The notes beneath the pieces were generated by a model. The model did not search any database. It was not told the DNA's origin and saw nothing but the letters and a program-made list of their open reading frames with translations. A stretch of DNA of 64,000 nt from positions 6,290,995 through 6,354,994 of the forward strand of contig NC_030680.2 in NCBI RefSeq assembly GCF_000004195.4, in the 5' to 3' direction. Source of the DNA: Xenopus tropicalis. Its lineage: Eukaryota; Chordata; Amphibia; Anura; Pipidae. A program made the translations under genes and the position numbers. How positions within the stretch are numbered: position 1 is the first letter of the stretch; each line of letters starts with the position of its first letter. Positions 45,541 through 57,342 of the stretch are shown in pieces.

Positions 45541-46400
45541 TTAAGGCCCCCATACACAGGCTGATTGTAGCTGCCGATATGGGTCCCTTAGACTGATTCG
45601 GCAGCTTATCGGCCCGTGTATGGGCACTACCGGCGGGCCTGCCCGACCCATATCTGGCCTGAAATTGGGCAGATCTCGAACGGGCAGGTTAGAAAATCTA
45701 GTTGGATCGACTAGAGCTGATGCAGTCCCCAGACCAACTTTGCCTATGCCCTGGGGCCAAACGATCGAATTAGCCTAAATTCCCCCGATATCGCCCACCC
45801 TTAGGTGGGGATATCGGGAGAAGATCCGCTCGCTTGGCGACATTGCTAAGCGAGCAGATCTTAAGGTGTATGGGGACCTTTACTATGACATTGTGGTTTA
45901 AACATAATGATCACTAAAGGACCCATACACCTTCAGATCTGCTCGCTTGGCAATGTCGCCAAGTGAGTGGATCTTCTCCCGTCGGTAGTGCCCATATCGG
46001 CAGCTAGAATCGGCCCGTGTATGGGGACCTTAAGACACCCATGGAACCATTGGGCCATAAAATTCCCCAAGCGAGCAGATCTTCTCCCGATATCCCCCAC
46101 CTACGGGAGGGCGATATCGGGAGAATCCAGGCTAATTCAGTCGTTTGGCCCTGGGGCCAATTGATCGAATTAGAACGACGGGTATAGGCAAAGTCGGTTC
46201 GGGGACCGCATCAACGAGCCAATACAGTCCCCGATCTGACTAGATTTTCTAACCTGCTCGATCGAGATCTGCCCGATTTCAGGCCAGATATGGGTCGGGC
46301 AGGCCCGTCGGTAGTTCCCATACATGGGCCGATAAGCTGCCGAATCGGTCTAAGGGACCCATATCACCAGCTAGAATCGGCCCGTGTATGGGCACCTTAA
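45541..46400. mobile_element. Composite MITE with nested, palindromic copies
   Basis: Outer ends are ttaaggcccccatacacagg at 45541 and gcccgtgtatgggcacctta ending at 46399. Inside, ttaaggtgtatggggacc (about 45861) and cccgtgtatggggacctta (about 46015-46033) form a second inverted pair, so one element appears inserted in another. Shared internal blocks (gatctgcccgatttcaggcc, ttggccctggggcca) match 32655-32971. It is non-coding. Confidence 0.7.
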
Positions 46401-46909
46401 GCCAAGGTAACACTGTTTCCAAACGTACAAGCCAACATTTTGGGCCAGTAGGATCAACCAAAGTGACTTAATATCAGCCCAATCATTGGCCAACAGAACC
46501 TGACTGCCCTATAGAATAAACAAGGATAAAATCTATTTTAACTGATCAGCCTGGACTATCAAGGCAGCAAACGATTGCAGCATCTGGTTTACATGGTAGA
46601 GACCTACATGGGTCTGAGTGGTCCCCACAAAAGTAGAGCCAAGTGTGCTTTGCTTTGTGTAGAATGCATGTTCCTTAAGGGGTGCAAATAAGCAACATAG
46701 AACCTATTTTTTGGGTTCAGACTATTCCCAGCATCCTCCAAAAGCTAAAGGCCGATATTTTACAACTGTAGAGGGTCAGTCTGGATTGGCAGGACCCCAG
46801 AGATTGTCCTGGTCACCTCCACTGTATAACCAATCCCATCAGCTGTAACGTAGAGCCGTGTGATACAGATACAATTTAGCCCATTTTATATCTATTGGTG
46901 CATAGAGTG
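46401..46909. other. Intron 12 sequence, no gene seen
   Basis: Non-repetitive sequence between the composite MITE and the foldback hairpin. No exon or RNA gene recognised. Confidence 0.4.
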
Positions 46910-47178
46910 GTTCTCAACATCTCTTTTGGACTCTAGGAGACCCATTCTGACACTCTTGCTTTATAGCAATTCCAACAGTTGTCACTTGGTTGAGAGACAT
47001 TTGTACGTTCTTCATCAATGGCCAGGTCAGAGATAGTACTTAATAGACTCAGTATCTACTGACTGGCCATTGATGAAGAATACACAAATGTCTCTCACCC
47101 AAGTGGGAATTGTTATACAGCAACAATGTCCGATTGGACCTCCTATGGTCCAAAGGAGAAGCTGACATCCAGAACCTC
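46910..47178. repeat. Long foldback (inverted repeat) in intron 12
   Basis: Left arm 46910-47030 and right arm 47059-47178 are imperfect reverse complements. Examples are agagacatttgta versus acaaatgtctct, cttcatcaatggccag versus ctggccattgatgaag, and tagcaattcc versus ggaattgtta. The spacer is under 30 nt and partly palindromic itself. The transcript would form a hairpin with about 120-nt arms. It may be an old palindromic transposon or a small-RNA precursor. Confidence 0.8.
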
Positions 47179-47265
47179 CTAGGTGCTTACTCCCCAGTCA
47201 ACCAAATGAGTAAACCAGAACCAAGGTGGAAGCTGTAACGTCTGTATCACTTTATGTCTTCTCAG

Positions 47266-47369
47266 ATACAGCGAGCAAAGATAATGGAGACGCCCGGTCA
47301 GCCAAGCCATCGAACTTAATAGTGAACAATTACCTCAACCTGACGTTACCGAGGAAGCGGGTTCCAAAG
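47266..47369 (+). CDS. mical2: MICAL2 exon 13 (residues 630-664): first half of NLS
   Basis: Encodes DTASKDNGDARSAKPSNLIV, then NNYLNLTLPRKRVPK. The NNYLNLT segment and basic PRKRVPK match human MICAL2 (NNYLNLTFPRKR in memory) and are absent in this form from MICAL1. The basic cluster is the first half of a bipartite nuclear localisation signal completed in exon 14. The acceptor is tttatgtcttctcag at 47265. The donor is CCAAAG followed by gtgagg at 47370, phase 0. Confidence 0.96.
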
Positions 47370-48364
47370 GTGAGGCTCTGTTTTATGGTCTAATTGAGAT
47401 GGTGTAGGAGAAGATCCATGATGTCCATGATGGTGTCTATCATGGTTGACGTTGGCCAGTATAGGGTTGATGCAGACTCAGAGCCCTAAATCATTCCATG
47501 TTGCTTATCCCACAATGAAATGTGCTGGACGGATGAGCTGTAACTGAATATATTCTTCTGCAGTCGGTGGCAGAGAGCCAGTCTTTGTGTAAATTCATCA
47601 TCAGTAACCCAATTTGTCTCCATTCTGATGTCATGTCTCCTTACGTTACCTTCACACGTCTCTCCTTGTTTAAGACACAAAAAAGATAATTTCTCCAGGA
47701 GAATTGATACGCCAGAAGGAACTCCGACGCCCTTTGATCTGACATCTTGAGTTAATTCCCACTTAAGACCTATAGACATCCTGACATTGTGATCCGACTA
47801 ATTGATTGCCATGGCAACAAAACAAATTGGGCAATAACTCCATACAAGGAAGTCAACGGCGGCAGATAAGGGTGATCTCATCTAATGGCTATGCCTAATT
47901 TGCTTTCTTAGCCGCCGATGGTAAATGTATGGGACGTGTTCGTAAACAGTAGATGCCACTGAGGCCGTTCAGCTGAGGCTATATCCTTAACCAAAACCAG
48001 AGGGGGGTGCTTTCCCCAATGGCTTGTAGAGATTTTATTGTAAACTCAGTCACCAAACACTTAGCTCATACTAGAGATAATGCGCTAATGGCACAATGCG
48101 TCTGTCATGCACCCCCGCTAGTTCCAGGAATTCATCTTCTCCTCTTGCCCCGAGGGGACCAAACAGGCAGAAATCTTGGCCGGTTGTTCCTAGTGCCCCT
48201 TTAGAGTTAATGCCGGCCCATGGAGATGGAGATGTGCTTTGCATGCTCCTTATCTTGCTTCTCCTCGTCCGGTTGGCCATTGGTTGTATGAAAGGTTCTT
48301 AAGGTTCTAATGGTCAAGTTGACTAGAGGGTTGTCTTTCGCTAGAGGTTGGGCGAGCCCTCTCA
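47370..48364. other. Start of intron 13
   Basis: No exon. The - strand ORF at 47486-47779 and those at 48007-48302 have no recognisable domain. From about 48245 the sequence grades into degenerate units of the following array. Confidence 0.4.
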
Positions 48365-51300
48365 TTATTCTAATGGTTGGCTATAGGTTGGACAAGAGCG
48401 CTGAAGGTTCTGACTGGTTTTTAGTTGGGCTTGCCCTGTGTATTGTAAAGCTTTGGTTGGATACTGGTTGGTCTAGCCTTACTAATTCTAATGCTTTGGT
48501 TGGCTATAGGTTGGTTTAGCCCTAATAATTATAATGCTTTGGTTGGCTACTGGTTGGTTTAGCCCTACTAATTCTAATGCTTTGGTTGGCTACTGGTTAG
48601 TTTAGCCCTACTAATTCTAATGCTTTGGTTGGCTACTGGTTGCTTTAGCCCTACTAATTCTAATGCTTTGGTTGGCTACTGGTTGGTCTAGCCCTACTAA
48701 TTCCTATACTTTGGTTGGCTACTGGTTGGTCTAGCCCTACTAATTCTTATGCTTTGGTTGGCTACTGGTTGGTTTAGCCCTACTAATTCTTATGCTTTGG
48801 TTGGCTACTGGTTGGTTTAGCCCTACTAATTCTTATGCTTTGGTTGGCTACTGGTTGGTTTAGCCCTACTAATTCTTATGCTTTGGTTGGCTACTGGTTG
48901 GTTTAACCCTACTAATTCTTATGCTTTGGTTGGCTACTGGTTGGTTTAGCCCTACTAATTCTTATGCTTTGGTTGGCTACTGGTTGGTTTAACCCTACTA
49001 ATTCTTATGCTTTGATTGGCTACTGGTTGGTTTAGCCCTACTAATTCTTATGCTTTGGTTGGCTACTGGTTGGTTTAGCCCTACTAATTCTAATGCTTTG
49101 GTTGGCTACTGGTTGGTTTAGCCCTACTAATTGTTATGCTTTGGTTGGCTACTGGTTGGTTTAGCCCTACTAATCCTTATGCTTTGATTGGCTACTGGTT
49201 GGTTTAGCCCTACTAATTCTTATGCTTTGGTTGGCTACTGGTTGGTTTAACCCTACTAATTCTTATGCTTTGGTTGGCTACTGGTTGGTTTAACCCTACT
49301 AATTCTTATGCTTTGGTTGGCTACTGGTTGGTTTATCCCTACTAATTCTTATGCTTTGATTGGCTACTGGTTGGTTTAGCCCTACTAATTCTTATGCTTT
49401 GGTTGGCTACTGGTTGGTCTAGCCCTACTAATTCTTATGCTTTGGTTGGCTACTGGTTAATTTAGCCCTGCTAATTCTCATGCTTTGGTTGGCTACAGGT
49501 TGGTTTAGCCCTACTAATTCTTATGCTTTGGTTGGCTACTGGTTGGTTTAGCCCTACTAATTCTCATGCTTTGGTTGGCTACTGGTTGGTTTAGCCCTAC
49601 TAATTCTTATGCTTTGGTTGGCTACTTGGTTGGCTACTGGTTGGTTAACCCTACTAATTCTTATGCTTTGGTTGGCTACTGGTTGGTTTAGCCCTACTAA
49701 TTCTTATGCTTTGATTGGCTACTGGTTGGTTTAGCCCTACTAATTCTTATGCTTTGATTGGCTACTGGTTGGTTTAGCCCTACTAATTCTTATGCTTTGG
49801 TTGGCTACTGGTTGGTTTAACCCTACTAATTCTTATGCTTTGGTTGGCTACTGGTTGGTTTATCCCTACTAATTCTTATGCTTTGATTGGCTACTGGTTG
49901 GTTTAGCCCTACTAATTCTTATGCTTTGGTTGGCTACTGGTTAGTCTAGCCCTACTAATTCTTATGCTTTGGTTGGCTACAGGTTGGTTTAGCCCCTCTA
50001 ATTGTAAGGCTTTGGTTGGCTATAGATTGGTCTAGCCCTAATCCTAACTTTGGCTACTTGGCCACTATTTATGCTTGGTGGCTACTGGTTGGTCTGGCCC
50101 TACTAATTCTTATGCTTTGGTTGGCTACTGGTTGGTTTAGCCCTACTAATTCTTATGCTTTGGTTGGCTACTGGTTGGTTTAGCCCTACTAATTCTTATG
50201 CTTTTGGTTGTTAGCCTACTTTGGTTGGGTTTAGCCCTACTAATTCTCATGCTTTGGTTGGCTACTGGTTGGTTTAGCCCTACTAATTCTTATGCTTTGG
50301 TTGGCTACTGGTTGGTTTAACCCTACTAATTCTTATGCTTTGGTTGGCTACTGGTTGGTTTAGCCCTACTAATTCTTATGCTTTGGTTGGCTACTGGTTG
50401 GTTTAACCCTACTAATTCTTATGCTTTGATTGGCTACTGGTTGGTTTAGCCCTACTAATTCTTATGCTTTGGTTGGCTACTGGTTGGTTTAGCCCTACTA
50501 ATTCTAATGCTTTGGTTGGCTACTGGTTGGTTTAGCCCTACTAATTGTTATGCTTTGGTTGGCTACTGGTTGGTTTAGCCCTACTAATTCTTATGCTTTG
50601 ATTGGCTACTGGTTGGTTTAGCCCTACTAATTCTTATGCTTTGGTTGGCTACTGGTTGGTTTAACCCTACTAATTCTTATGCTTTGGTTGGCTACTGGTT
50701 GGTTTAACCCTACTAATTCTTATGCTTTGGTTGGCTACTGGTTGGTTTATCCCTACTAATTCTTATGCTTTGATTGGCTACTGGTTGGTTTAGCCCTACT
50801 AATTCTTATGCTTTGGTTGGCTTCTGGTTGGTCTAGCCCTACTAATTCTTATGCTTTGGTTGGCTACTGGTTAATTTAGCCCTACTAATTCTCATGCTTT
50901 GGTTGGCTACAGGTTGGTTTAGCCCTACTAATTCTTATGCTTTGGTTGGCTACTGGTTGGTTTAGCCCTACTAATTCTCATGCTTTGGTTGGCTACTGGT
51001 TGGTTTAGCCCTACTAATTCTTATGCTTTGGTTGGCTACTGGTTGGTTTAACCCTACTAATTCTTATGCTTTGGTTGGCTACTGGTTGGTTTAGCCCTAC
51101 TAATTCTTATGCTTTGATTGGCTACTGGTTGGTTTAGCCCTACTAATTCTTATGCTTTGATTGGCTACTGGTTGGTTTAGCCCTACTAATTCTTATGCTT
51201 TGGTTGGCTACTGGTTGGTTTAACCCTACTAATTCTTATGCTTTGGTTGGCTACTGGTTGGTTTATCCCTACTAATTCTTATGCTTTGATTGGCTACTGG

Positions 51301-52340
51301 TTGGTTTAGCCCTACTAATTCTTATGCTTTGGTTGGCTACTGGTTAGTCTAGCCCTACTAATTCTTATGCTTTGGTTGGCTACTGGTTAATTTAGCCCTA
51401 CTAATTCTCATGCTTTGGTTGGCTACAGGTTGGTTTAGCCCCTCTAATTGTAAGGCTTTGGTTGGCTATAGATTGGTCTAGCCCTACTAATTCCTATACT
51501 TTGGTTGGCTACTGGTTGGTTTAGCCCTACTAATTCTTATGCTTTGGTTGGCTACTGGTTGGTTTAACCCTACTAATTCTTATGCTTTGATTGGCTACTG
51601 GTTGGTTTAGCCCTACTAATTCTTATGCTTTGGTTGGCTACTGGTTGGTTTAACCCTACTAATTCTTATGCTTTGGTTGGCTACTGGTTGGTTTATCCCT
51701 ACTAATTCTTATGCTTTGATTGGCTACTGGTTGGTTTAGCCCTACTAATTCTTATGCTTTGGTTGGCTTCTGGTTGGTCTAGCCCTACTAATTCTTATGC
51801 TTTGGTTGGCTACTGGTTAATTTAGCCCTACTAATTCTCATGCTTTGGTTGGCTACTGGTTGGTTTAGCCCTACTAATTCTTATGCTTTGATTGGCTACT
51901 GGTTGGTTTAGCCCTACTAATTCTTATGCTTTGGTTGGCTACTGGTTGGTTTAACCCTACTAATTCTTATGCTTTGGTTGGCTACTGGTTGGTTTAACCC
52001 TACTAATTCTTATGCTTTGGTTGGCTACTGGTTGGTTTATCCCTACTAATTCTTATGCTTTGATTGGCTACTGGTTGGTTTAGCCCTACTAATTCTTATG
52101 CTTTGGTTGGCTACTGGTTGGTCTAGCCCTACTAATTCTTATGCTTTGGTTGGCTACTGGTTAATTTAGCCCTACTAATTCTCATGCTTTGGTTGGCTAC
52201 AGGTTGGTTTAGCCCCTCTAATTGTAAGGCTTTGGTTGGCTATAGATTGGTCTTTCCCTGGGAATTGTAATGCTTTGATTGGCTACTGATTAGTATAGCC
52301 CTGATCATTCTAATGTTTGGTTGGCTATAGGTAGGCCTGG
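48365..52340 (+). repeat. 43-bp minisatellite, ~87 units (largest array in the window)
   Basis: Consensus ctttggttggctactggttg, gtttagccctactaattctt, atg. Variants (tttaaccct, tttatccct, ttgattgg, gtctagccct, ttaatttagccct, tctcatg) recur in the same order over several blocks, so units were duplicated in larger groups. Edges are degenerate on both sides. It is homologous to the 46-bp array in intron 1. Degenerate remnants continue to about 52590. Confidence 0.97.
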
Positions 52341-52803
52341 AATGGTATTCAAATAGGCACTAGCATTTCAAGTGCAGAGAGGCCCAAACAGCCCCCCGAG
52401 CCCAATAAATAGTGACTGTCTATGGCATCTTACAGAAGCCCCTATGGCATTTGCCAGAACCCACAGATTGCCAGTCCGGGCCTGGCAATAGTTTGGTCAT
52501 TCCCTGGGGCTGGTAATGCTTTGTTTGGTTACAGGTTGGTCAATTGCCTTGGCTACAGGTTAGTATAGCCTGGTGATTTGTCTATATTGCTCAGGCTGTT
52601 CTAGATTGCTCTGGTTGGATAGATAGATAGACAGACAGACAGACAAATAGATAGATGATAGATACATATAGATATATAGATGATAAATAGCCAAAATAGT
52701 GGTGAGTGAATCATAACTATAGACAAACAAAGAGATAGATTGATATATAGATTTATTTGGCTCTATACCTTATACTAATGGAAGTCCTCTCTTTGCTGCC
52801 CAG
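52341..52803. other. End of intron 13 with GATA microsatellite
   Basis: 52616-52692 is a short gata/gaca microsatellite. The rest is a degenerate tail of the 43-bp array and unique sequence to the exon 14 acceptor (cctctctttgctgcccag, ending 52803). Confidence 0.6.
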
Positions 52804-52872
52804 GATGAAAAGACGTCAGATGACAGTGATCTGAACAAGAGGAGAAAGACAGTCTTCCGTTGCTTTGAAGAG
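52804..52872 (+). CDS. mical2: MICAL2 exon 14 (residues 665-687): second half of NLS
   Basis: A 69-nt, phase 0-0 exon encoding DEKTSDDSDLNKRRKTVFRC and FEE. NKRRK is the second basic cluster of a bipartite nuclear localisation signal whose first cluster (PRKR) is in exon 13; human MICAL2 has NKRRRK at the same place. The acceptor is strong (ctctctttgctgcccag). The donor GAG followed by gttggt at 52873 is weak, with non-consensus T and G at +3 and +4. Skipping would keep the frame, so this may be an alternative exon. It has no paralogous copy in the window. Confidence 0.9.
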
Positions 52873-52905
52873 GTTGGTGCAATTGATTGGTGCTGCTGGG
52901 AGTTA

Positions 52906-55137
52906 CAGCTTACAATGGGGGGATCAGATAGGATCTGTGCCACTGTGCCAGAATGCTCTGTTATACAGATAGCTAGAATCTCAGCCATAAAGCAGGGCAG
53001 GGCTGCTGCTTACAATGGGGGGATCAGATAGGATCTGTGCCACTGTGACAGAATGCTCTGTTATACAGATAGCTAGAATCTCAGCCATAAAGCAGGGTAG
53101 GACTGCTGCTTACAATGGGGGGATCAGATAGGATCTGTGCCACTGTGACAGAATGCTCTGTTATACAGATAGCTAGAATCTCAGCCATAAAGCAGGGTAG
53201 GACTGCTGCTTACAATGGGGGGATCAGATAGGATCTGTGCCACTGTGACAGAATGCTCTGTTATACAGATAGCTAGAATCTCAGCCATAAAGCAGGGCAG
53301 GACTGCTGCTTACAATGGGGGGGGATCAGATAGGGTCTGTGCCACTGTGACAGAATGCTCTGTTATACAGATAGCTAGAATCTCAGCCATAAAGCAGGGC
53401 AGGACTGCTGCTTACAATGGGGGGATCAGATAGGATCTGTGCCACTGTGACAGAATGCTCTGTTATACAGATAGCTAGAATCTCAGCCATAAAGCAGGGC
53501 AGGACTGCTGCTTACAATGGGGGGGGGATCAGATAGGATCTGTGCCACTGTGACAGAATGCTCTGTTATACAGATAGCTAGAATCTCAGCCATAAAGCAG
53601 GGCAGGACTGCTGCTTACAATGGGGGGGATCAGATAGGATCTGTGCCACTGTGACAGAATGCTCTGTTATACAGATAGCTAGAATCTCAGCCATAAAGCA
53701 GGGCAGGACTGCTGCTTACAATGGGGGGGATCAGATAGGATCTGTGCCACTGTGACAGAATGCTCTGTTATACAGATAGCTAGAATCTCAGCCATAAAGC
53801 AGGGCAGGACTGCTGCTTACAATGGGGGGGGGATCAGATAGGATCTGTGCCACTGTGACAGAATGCTCTGTTATACAGATAGCTAGAATCTCAGCCATAA
53901 AGCAGGGCAGGACTGCTGCTTACAATGGGGGGGATCAGATAGGATCTGTGCCACTGTGACAGAATGCTCTGTTATACAGATAGCTAGAATCTCAGCCATA
54001 AAGCAGGGCAGGACTGCTGCTTACAATGGGGGGGGATCAGATAGGGTCTGTGCCACTGTGACAGAATGCTCTGTTATACAGATAGCTAGAATCTCAGCCA
54101 TAAAGCAGGGCAGGACTGCTGCTTACAATGGGGGGGGGATCAGATAGGATCTGTGCCACTGTGACAGAATGCTCTGTTATACAGATAGCTAGAATCTCAG
54201 CCATAAAGCAGGGCAGGACTGCTGCTTACAATGGGGGGATCAGATAGGATCTGTGCCACTGTGACAGAATGCTCTGTTATACAGATAGCTAGAATCTCAG
54301 CCATAAAGCAGGGCAGGACTGCTGCTTACAATGGGGGGGATCAGATAGGATCTGTGCCACTGTGACAGAATGCTCTGTTATACAGATAGCTAGAATCTCA
54401 GCCATAAAGCAGGGCAGGACTGCTGCTTACAATGGGGGGATCAGATAGGATCTGTGCCACTGTGACAGAATGCTCTGTTATACAGATAGCTAGAATCTCA
54501 GCCATAAAGCAGGGCAGGACTGCTGCTTACAATGGGGGGGATCAGATAGGATCTGTGCCACTGTGACAGAATGCTCTGTTATACAGATAGCTAGAATCTC
54601 AGCCATAAAGCAGGGCAGGACTGCTGCTTACAATGGGGGGGATCAGATAGGATCTGTGCCACTGTGACAGAATGCTCTGTTATACAGATAGCTAGAATCT
54701 CAGCCATAAAGCAGGGCAGGACTGCTGCTTACAATGGGGGGATCAGATAGGATCTGTGCCACTGTGACAGAATGCTCTGTTATACAGATAGCTAGAATCT
54801 CAGCCATAAAGCAGGGCAGGACTGCTGCTTACAATGGGGGGGATCAGATAGGATCTGTGCCACTGTGACAGAATGCTCTGTTATACAGATAGCTAGAATC
54901 TCAGCCATAAAGCAGGGCAGGACTGCTGCTTACAATGGGGGGATCAGATAGGATCTGTGCCACTGTGACAGAATGCTCTGTTATACAGATAGCTAGAATC
55001 TCAGCCATAAAGCAGGGCAGGACTGCTGCTTACAATGGGGGGATCAGATAGGATCTGTGCCACTGTGACAGAATGCTCTGTTATACAGATAGCTAGAATC
55101 TCAGCCATAAAGCAGGGCAGGACTGCTGCTTACAATG
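52906..55137 (+). repeat. 100-bp minisatellite, intron 14 copy (~22 units)
   Basis: Same unit and orientation as 20931-21905. It begins at gcttacaatggggggatcag, only 33 nt after the exon 14 donor. Period is 100-103 bp; almost all variation is in the G run after caatg (5-9 G) plus a few substitutions (agggtctgtg, gggtagg). The - strand ORF across exon 14 is a shadow. Confidence 0.98.
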
Positions 55138-55505
55138 TTACACTGTACCAATTAATTCACAATTGAACTTGCCTTTGTACCATAAGTCCCACAGTTTAAC
55201 TCCGCGTGTGCCAGAATGTTCTGCGCTGGCTTCTGTGTCTCCTCTGTAACAACAAAGCCCAGCAAGACGCGGCAGCTGGATTCTGTTACACCAGCTCATT
55301 GCTTTGGGAGCTGTAACATTATACAGGATTTCATTCATCATAAACCACTGAAAATATTTAGGAAGACAACACCGGGGCCCTTATAGCTCTATCCGTATCC
55401 CCTTGCACAAAGCCATATGGCAGCTGCCTCTTGATTTTGTGCTGAGCTTTGGAATTTCACTGCTGCCTGTGAACGTTCCGGGCATCACAAATCCTCCTCT
55501 GTGAT
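55138..55505. other. Spacer between two arrays in intron 14
   Basis: Unique-looking sequence of about 370 nt. The - strand ORF at 55138-55341 has no recognisable domain. Confidence 0.4.
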
Positions 55506-56266
55506 GGAATGTTCTGGGCATACAATAAGCTGTACCCCCATACTGTACTGTCTAAGGGAAACACTATGGCACCTCCTACCCATATGTATAAATACAAATA
55601 TACAGAGAATGAATGTTCTGGGCACACAATAAGCTGTACCCCCATACTGTACTGTCTAAGGGAAACATTATGGCACCTCCTACCCATATGTATAAATACA
55701 AATATACAGAGAAGGAATGTTCTGGGCACACAATAAGCTGTACCCCCATACTGTACTGTCTAAGGGAAACACTATGGCACCTCCTACCCATATGTATAAA
55801 TACAAATATACAGAGAAGGAATGTTCTGGGCACACAATAAGCTGTACCCCCATACTGTACTGTCTAAGGGAAACACTATGGCACCCCCTACCCATATGTA
55901 TAAATACAGATATACAGAGAAGGAATGTTCTGGGCACACAATAAGCTGTACCCCCATACTGTACTGTCTAAGGGAAACACTATGGCACCTCCTACCCATA
56001 TGTATAAATACAAATATACAGAGAAGGAATGTTCTGGGCACACAATAAGCTGTACCCCCATACTGTACTGTCTAAGGGAAACACTATGGCACCTCCTACC
56101 CATATGTATAAATACAAATATACAGAGAATGAATGTTCTGGGCACACAATAAGCTGTACCCCCATACTGTACTGTCTAAGGGAAACACTATGGCACCTCC
56201 TACCCATATGTATAAATACAAATATACAGAGAAGGAATGTTCTGGGCACACAATAAGCTGTACCCT
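55506..56266 (+). repeat. 104-bp minisatellite, intron 14 copy (~7.3 units)
   Basis: Same 104-bp unit and orientation as 39761-42990. It starts ggaatgttctgggcatacaa and ends cacacaataagctgtaccc, close to the unit position at which the intron 9 array starts and stops. Most units carry the cacctcc variant. Confidence 0.98.
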
Positions 56267-57342
56267 TATATATACTATTTATGAAAGGGAAAATATTGAC
56301 AGAGATCTCCCTATATATAAAGAGAATACATGAGCATGAAGCATATCCTTTCTTGGGTGGGAGAACAGGGGGTTCAGGCTATTTATCATGCCATGTTGAT
56401 GTCATTATCTCAGTCACGTTTTCATCTGTAATGAAGGAGAAATAATCCTGTTATTTATTTACAGACATTATTGCTCTATTCTGTACTGAGTCGGAATCCC
56501 CAGACAACAGTGAATGTAAAACCCGTCTTTCAGCACCTGTAGTGTTTAGGTGCATTGTGGGAATAGGTGGGGATCATTCCTTCCCTAACACACTTGCCTT
56601 TGCCTTTATATATATATATATGTGTGTGTGTTAAATGATCTCCCCTTAACCCCTCAGTCTCCCCAGTGCCTCCCAATGACTCACGCTGTCTGTCCCTGAT
56701 ACAGAGCAGGAGTCGGACCTCATTGTGAAAGGGCTTATTTACTGGCCTGGGATGGATCCTCATAAATTATATCCTGAAATCACTGCTCGAAGCCAAGAAA
56801 TGATTGTATTTAGAATTCCGTAAGGTCCCTGCTTTATTCCTGGGATCAAAGACCCCTCGTAAAAGCCTCGCGTTCACATCGTAATGGAGCGGGAATAGAA
56901 CGTTGGAACGATTCCTGTTCAACAGTGGGTCCGACCCTCCCTTCTGGGCTTATAATGTTAGTTTCCCAGTTCTACCATAGGACTCATGCTGCCTGCCCCT
57001 GGTAAACACCATGAATAGGGAGGTACCAAATCCACTTTTTTGGTGGGGGGGCGCTAGGCAGGTACCTCTTTCACCTACGACCGGTTCCAGACCCTTTCCC
57101 CGACTGTGCAGTGGTCCCTGTAACCCCCCCCCGCTGCCCTGTCTGCTTATGCGCCAGTGCGCAGGGAAGGGGGGGTGGGGTTTTGGCAGTGGGCGGGCCA
57201 AGCCGACCAGGTTGCCCAGGGCGCCTGGCCAGCTTGGCCCAGCACTGCCCACAAAATTCAGGCGAATGCTGAACCAAATCCGATTCATAATTTGCCTATG
57301 CTGAAGGGTTAAAAAGAACCAAAACGGCGAAAAATGTTCAAC
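56267..57342. other. Intron 14 sequence, no gene seen
   Basis: Contains a short (TA)n(TG)n at about 56609-56630 and GC-rich sequence with a C run near 57125. Overlapping ORFs at 56950-57304 are in GC-rich sequence and have no recognisable domain. Confidence 0.45.

Noticed and set aside
56950..57304. Overlapping GC-rich ORFs on both strands in intron 14
   Set aside because: High GC lowers stop frequency; the peptides are Pro/Gly/Arg-rich and lack domain signatures.
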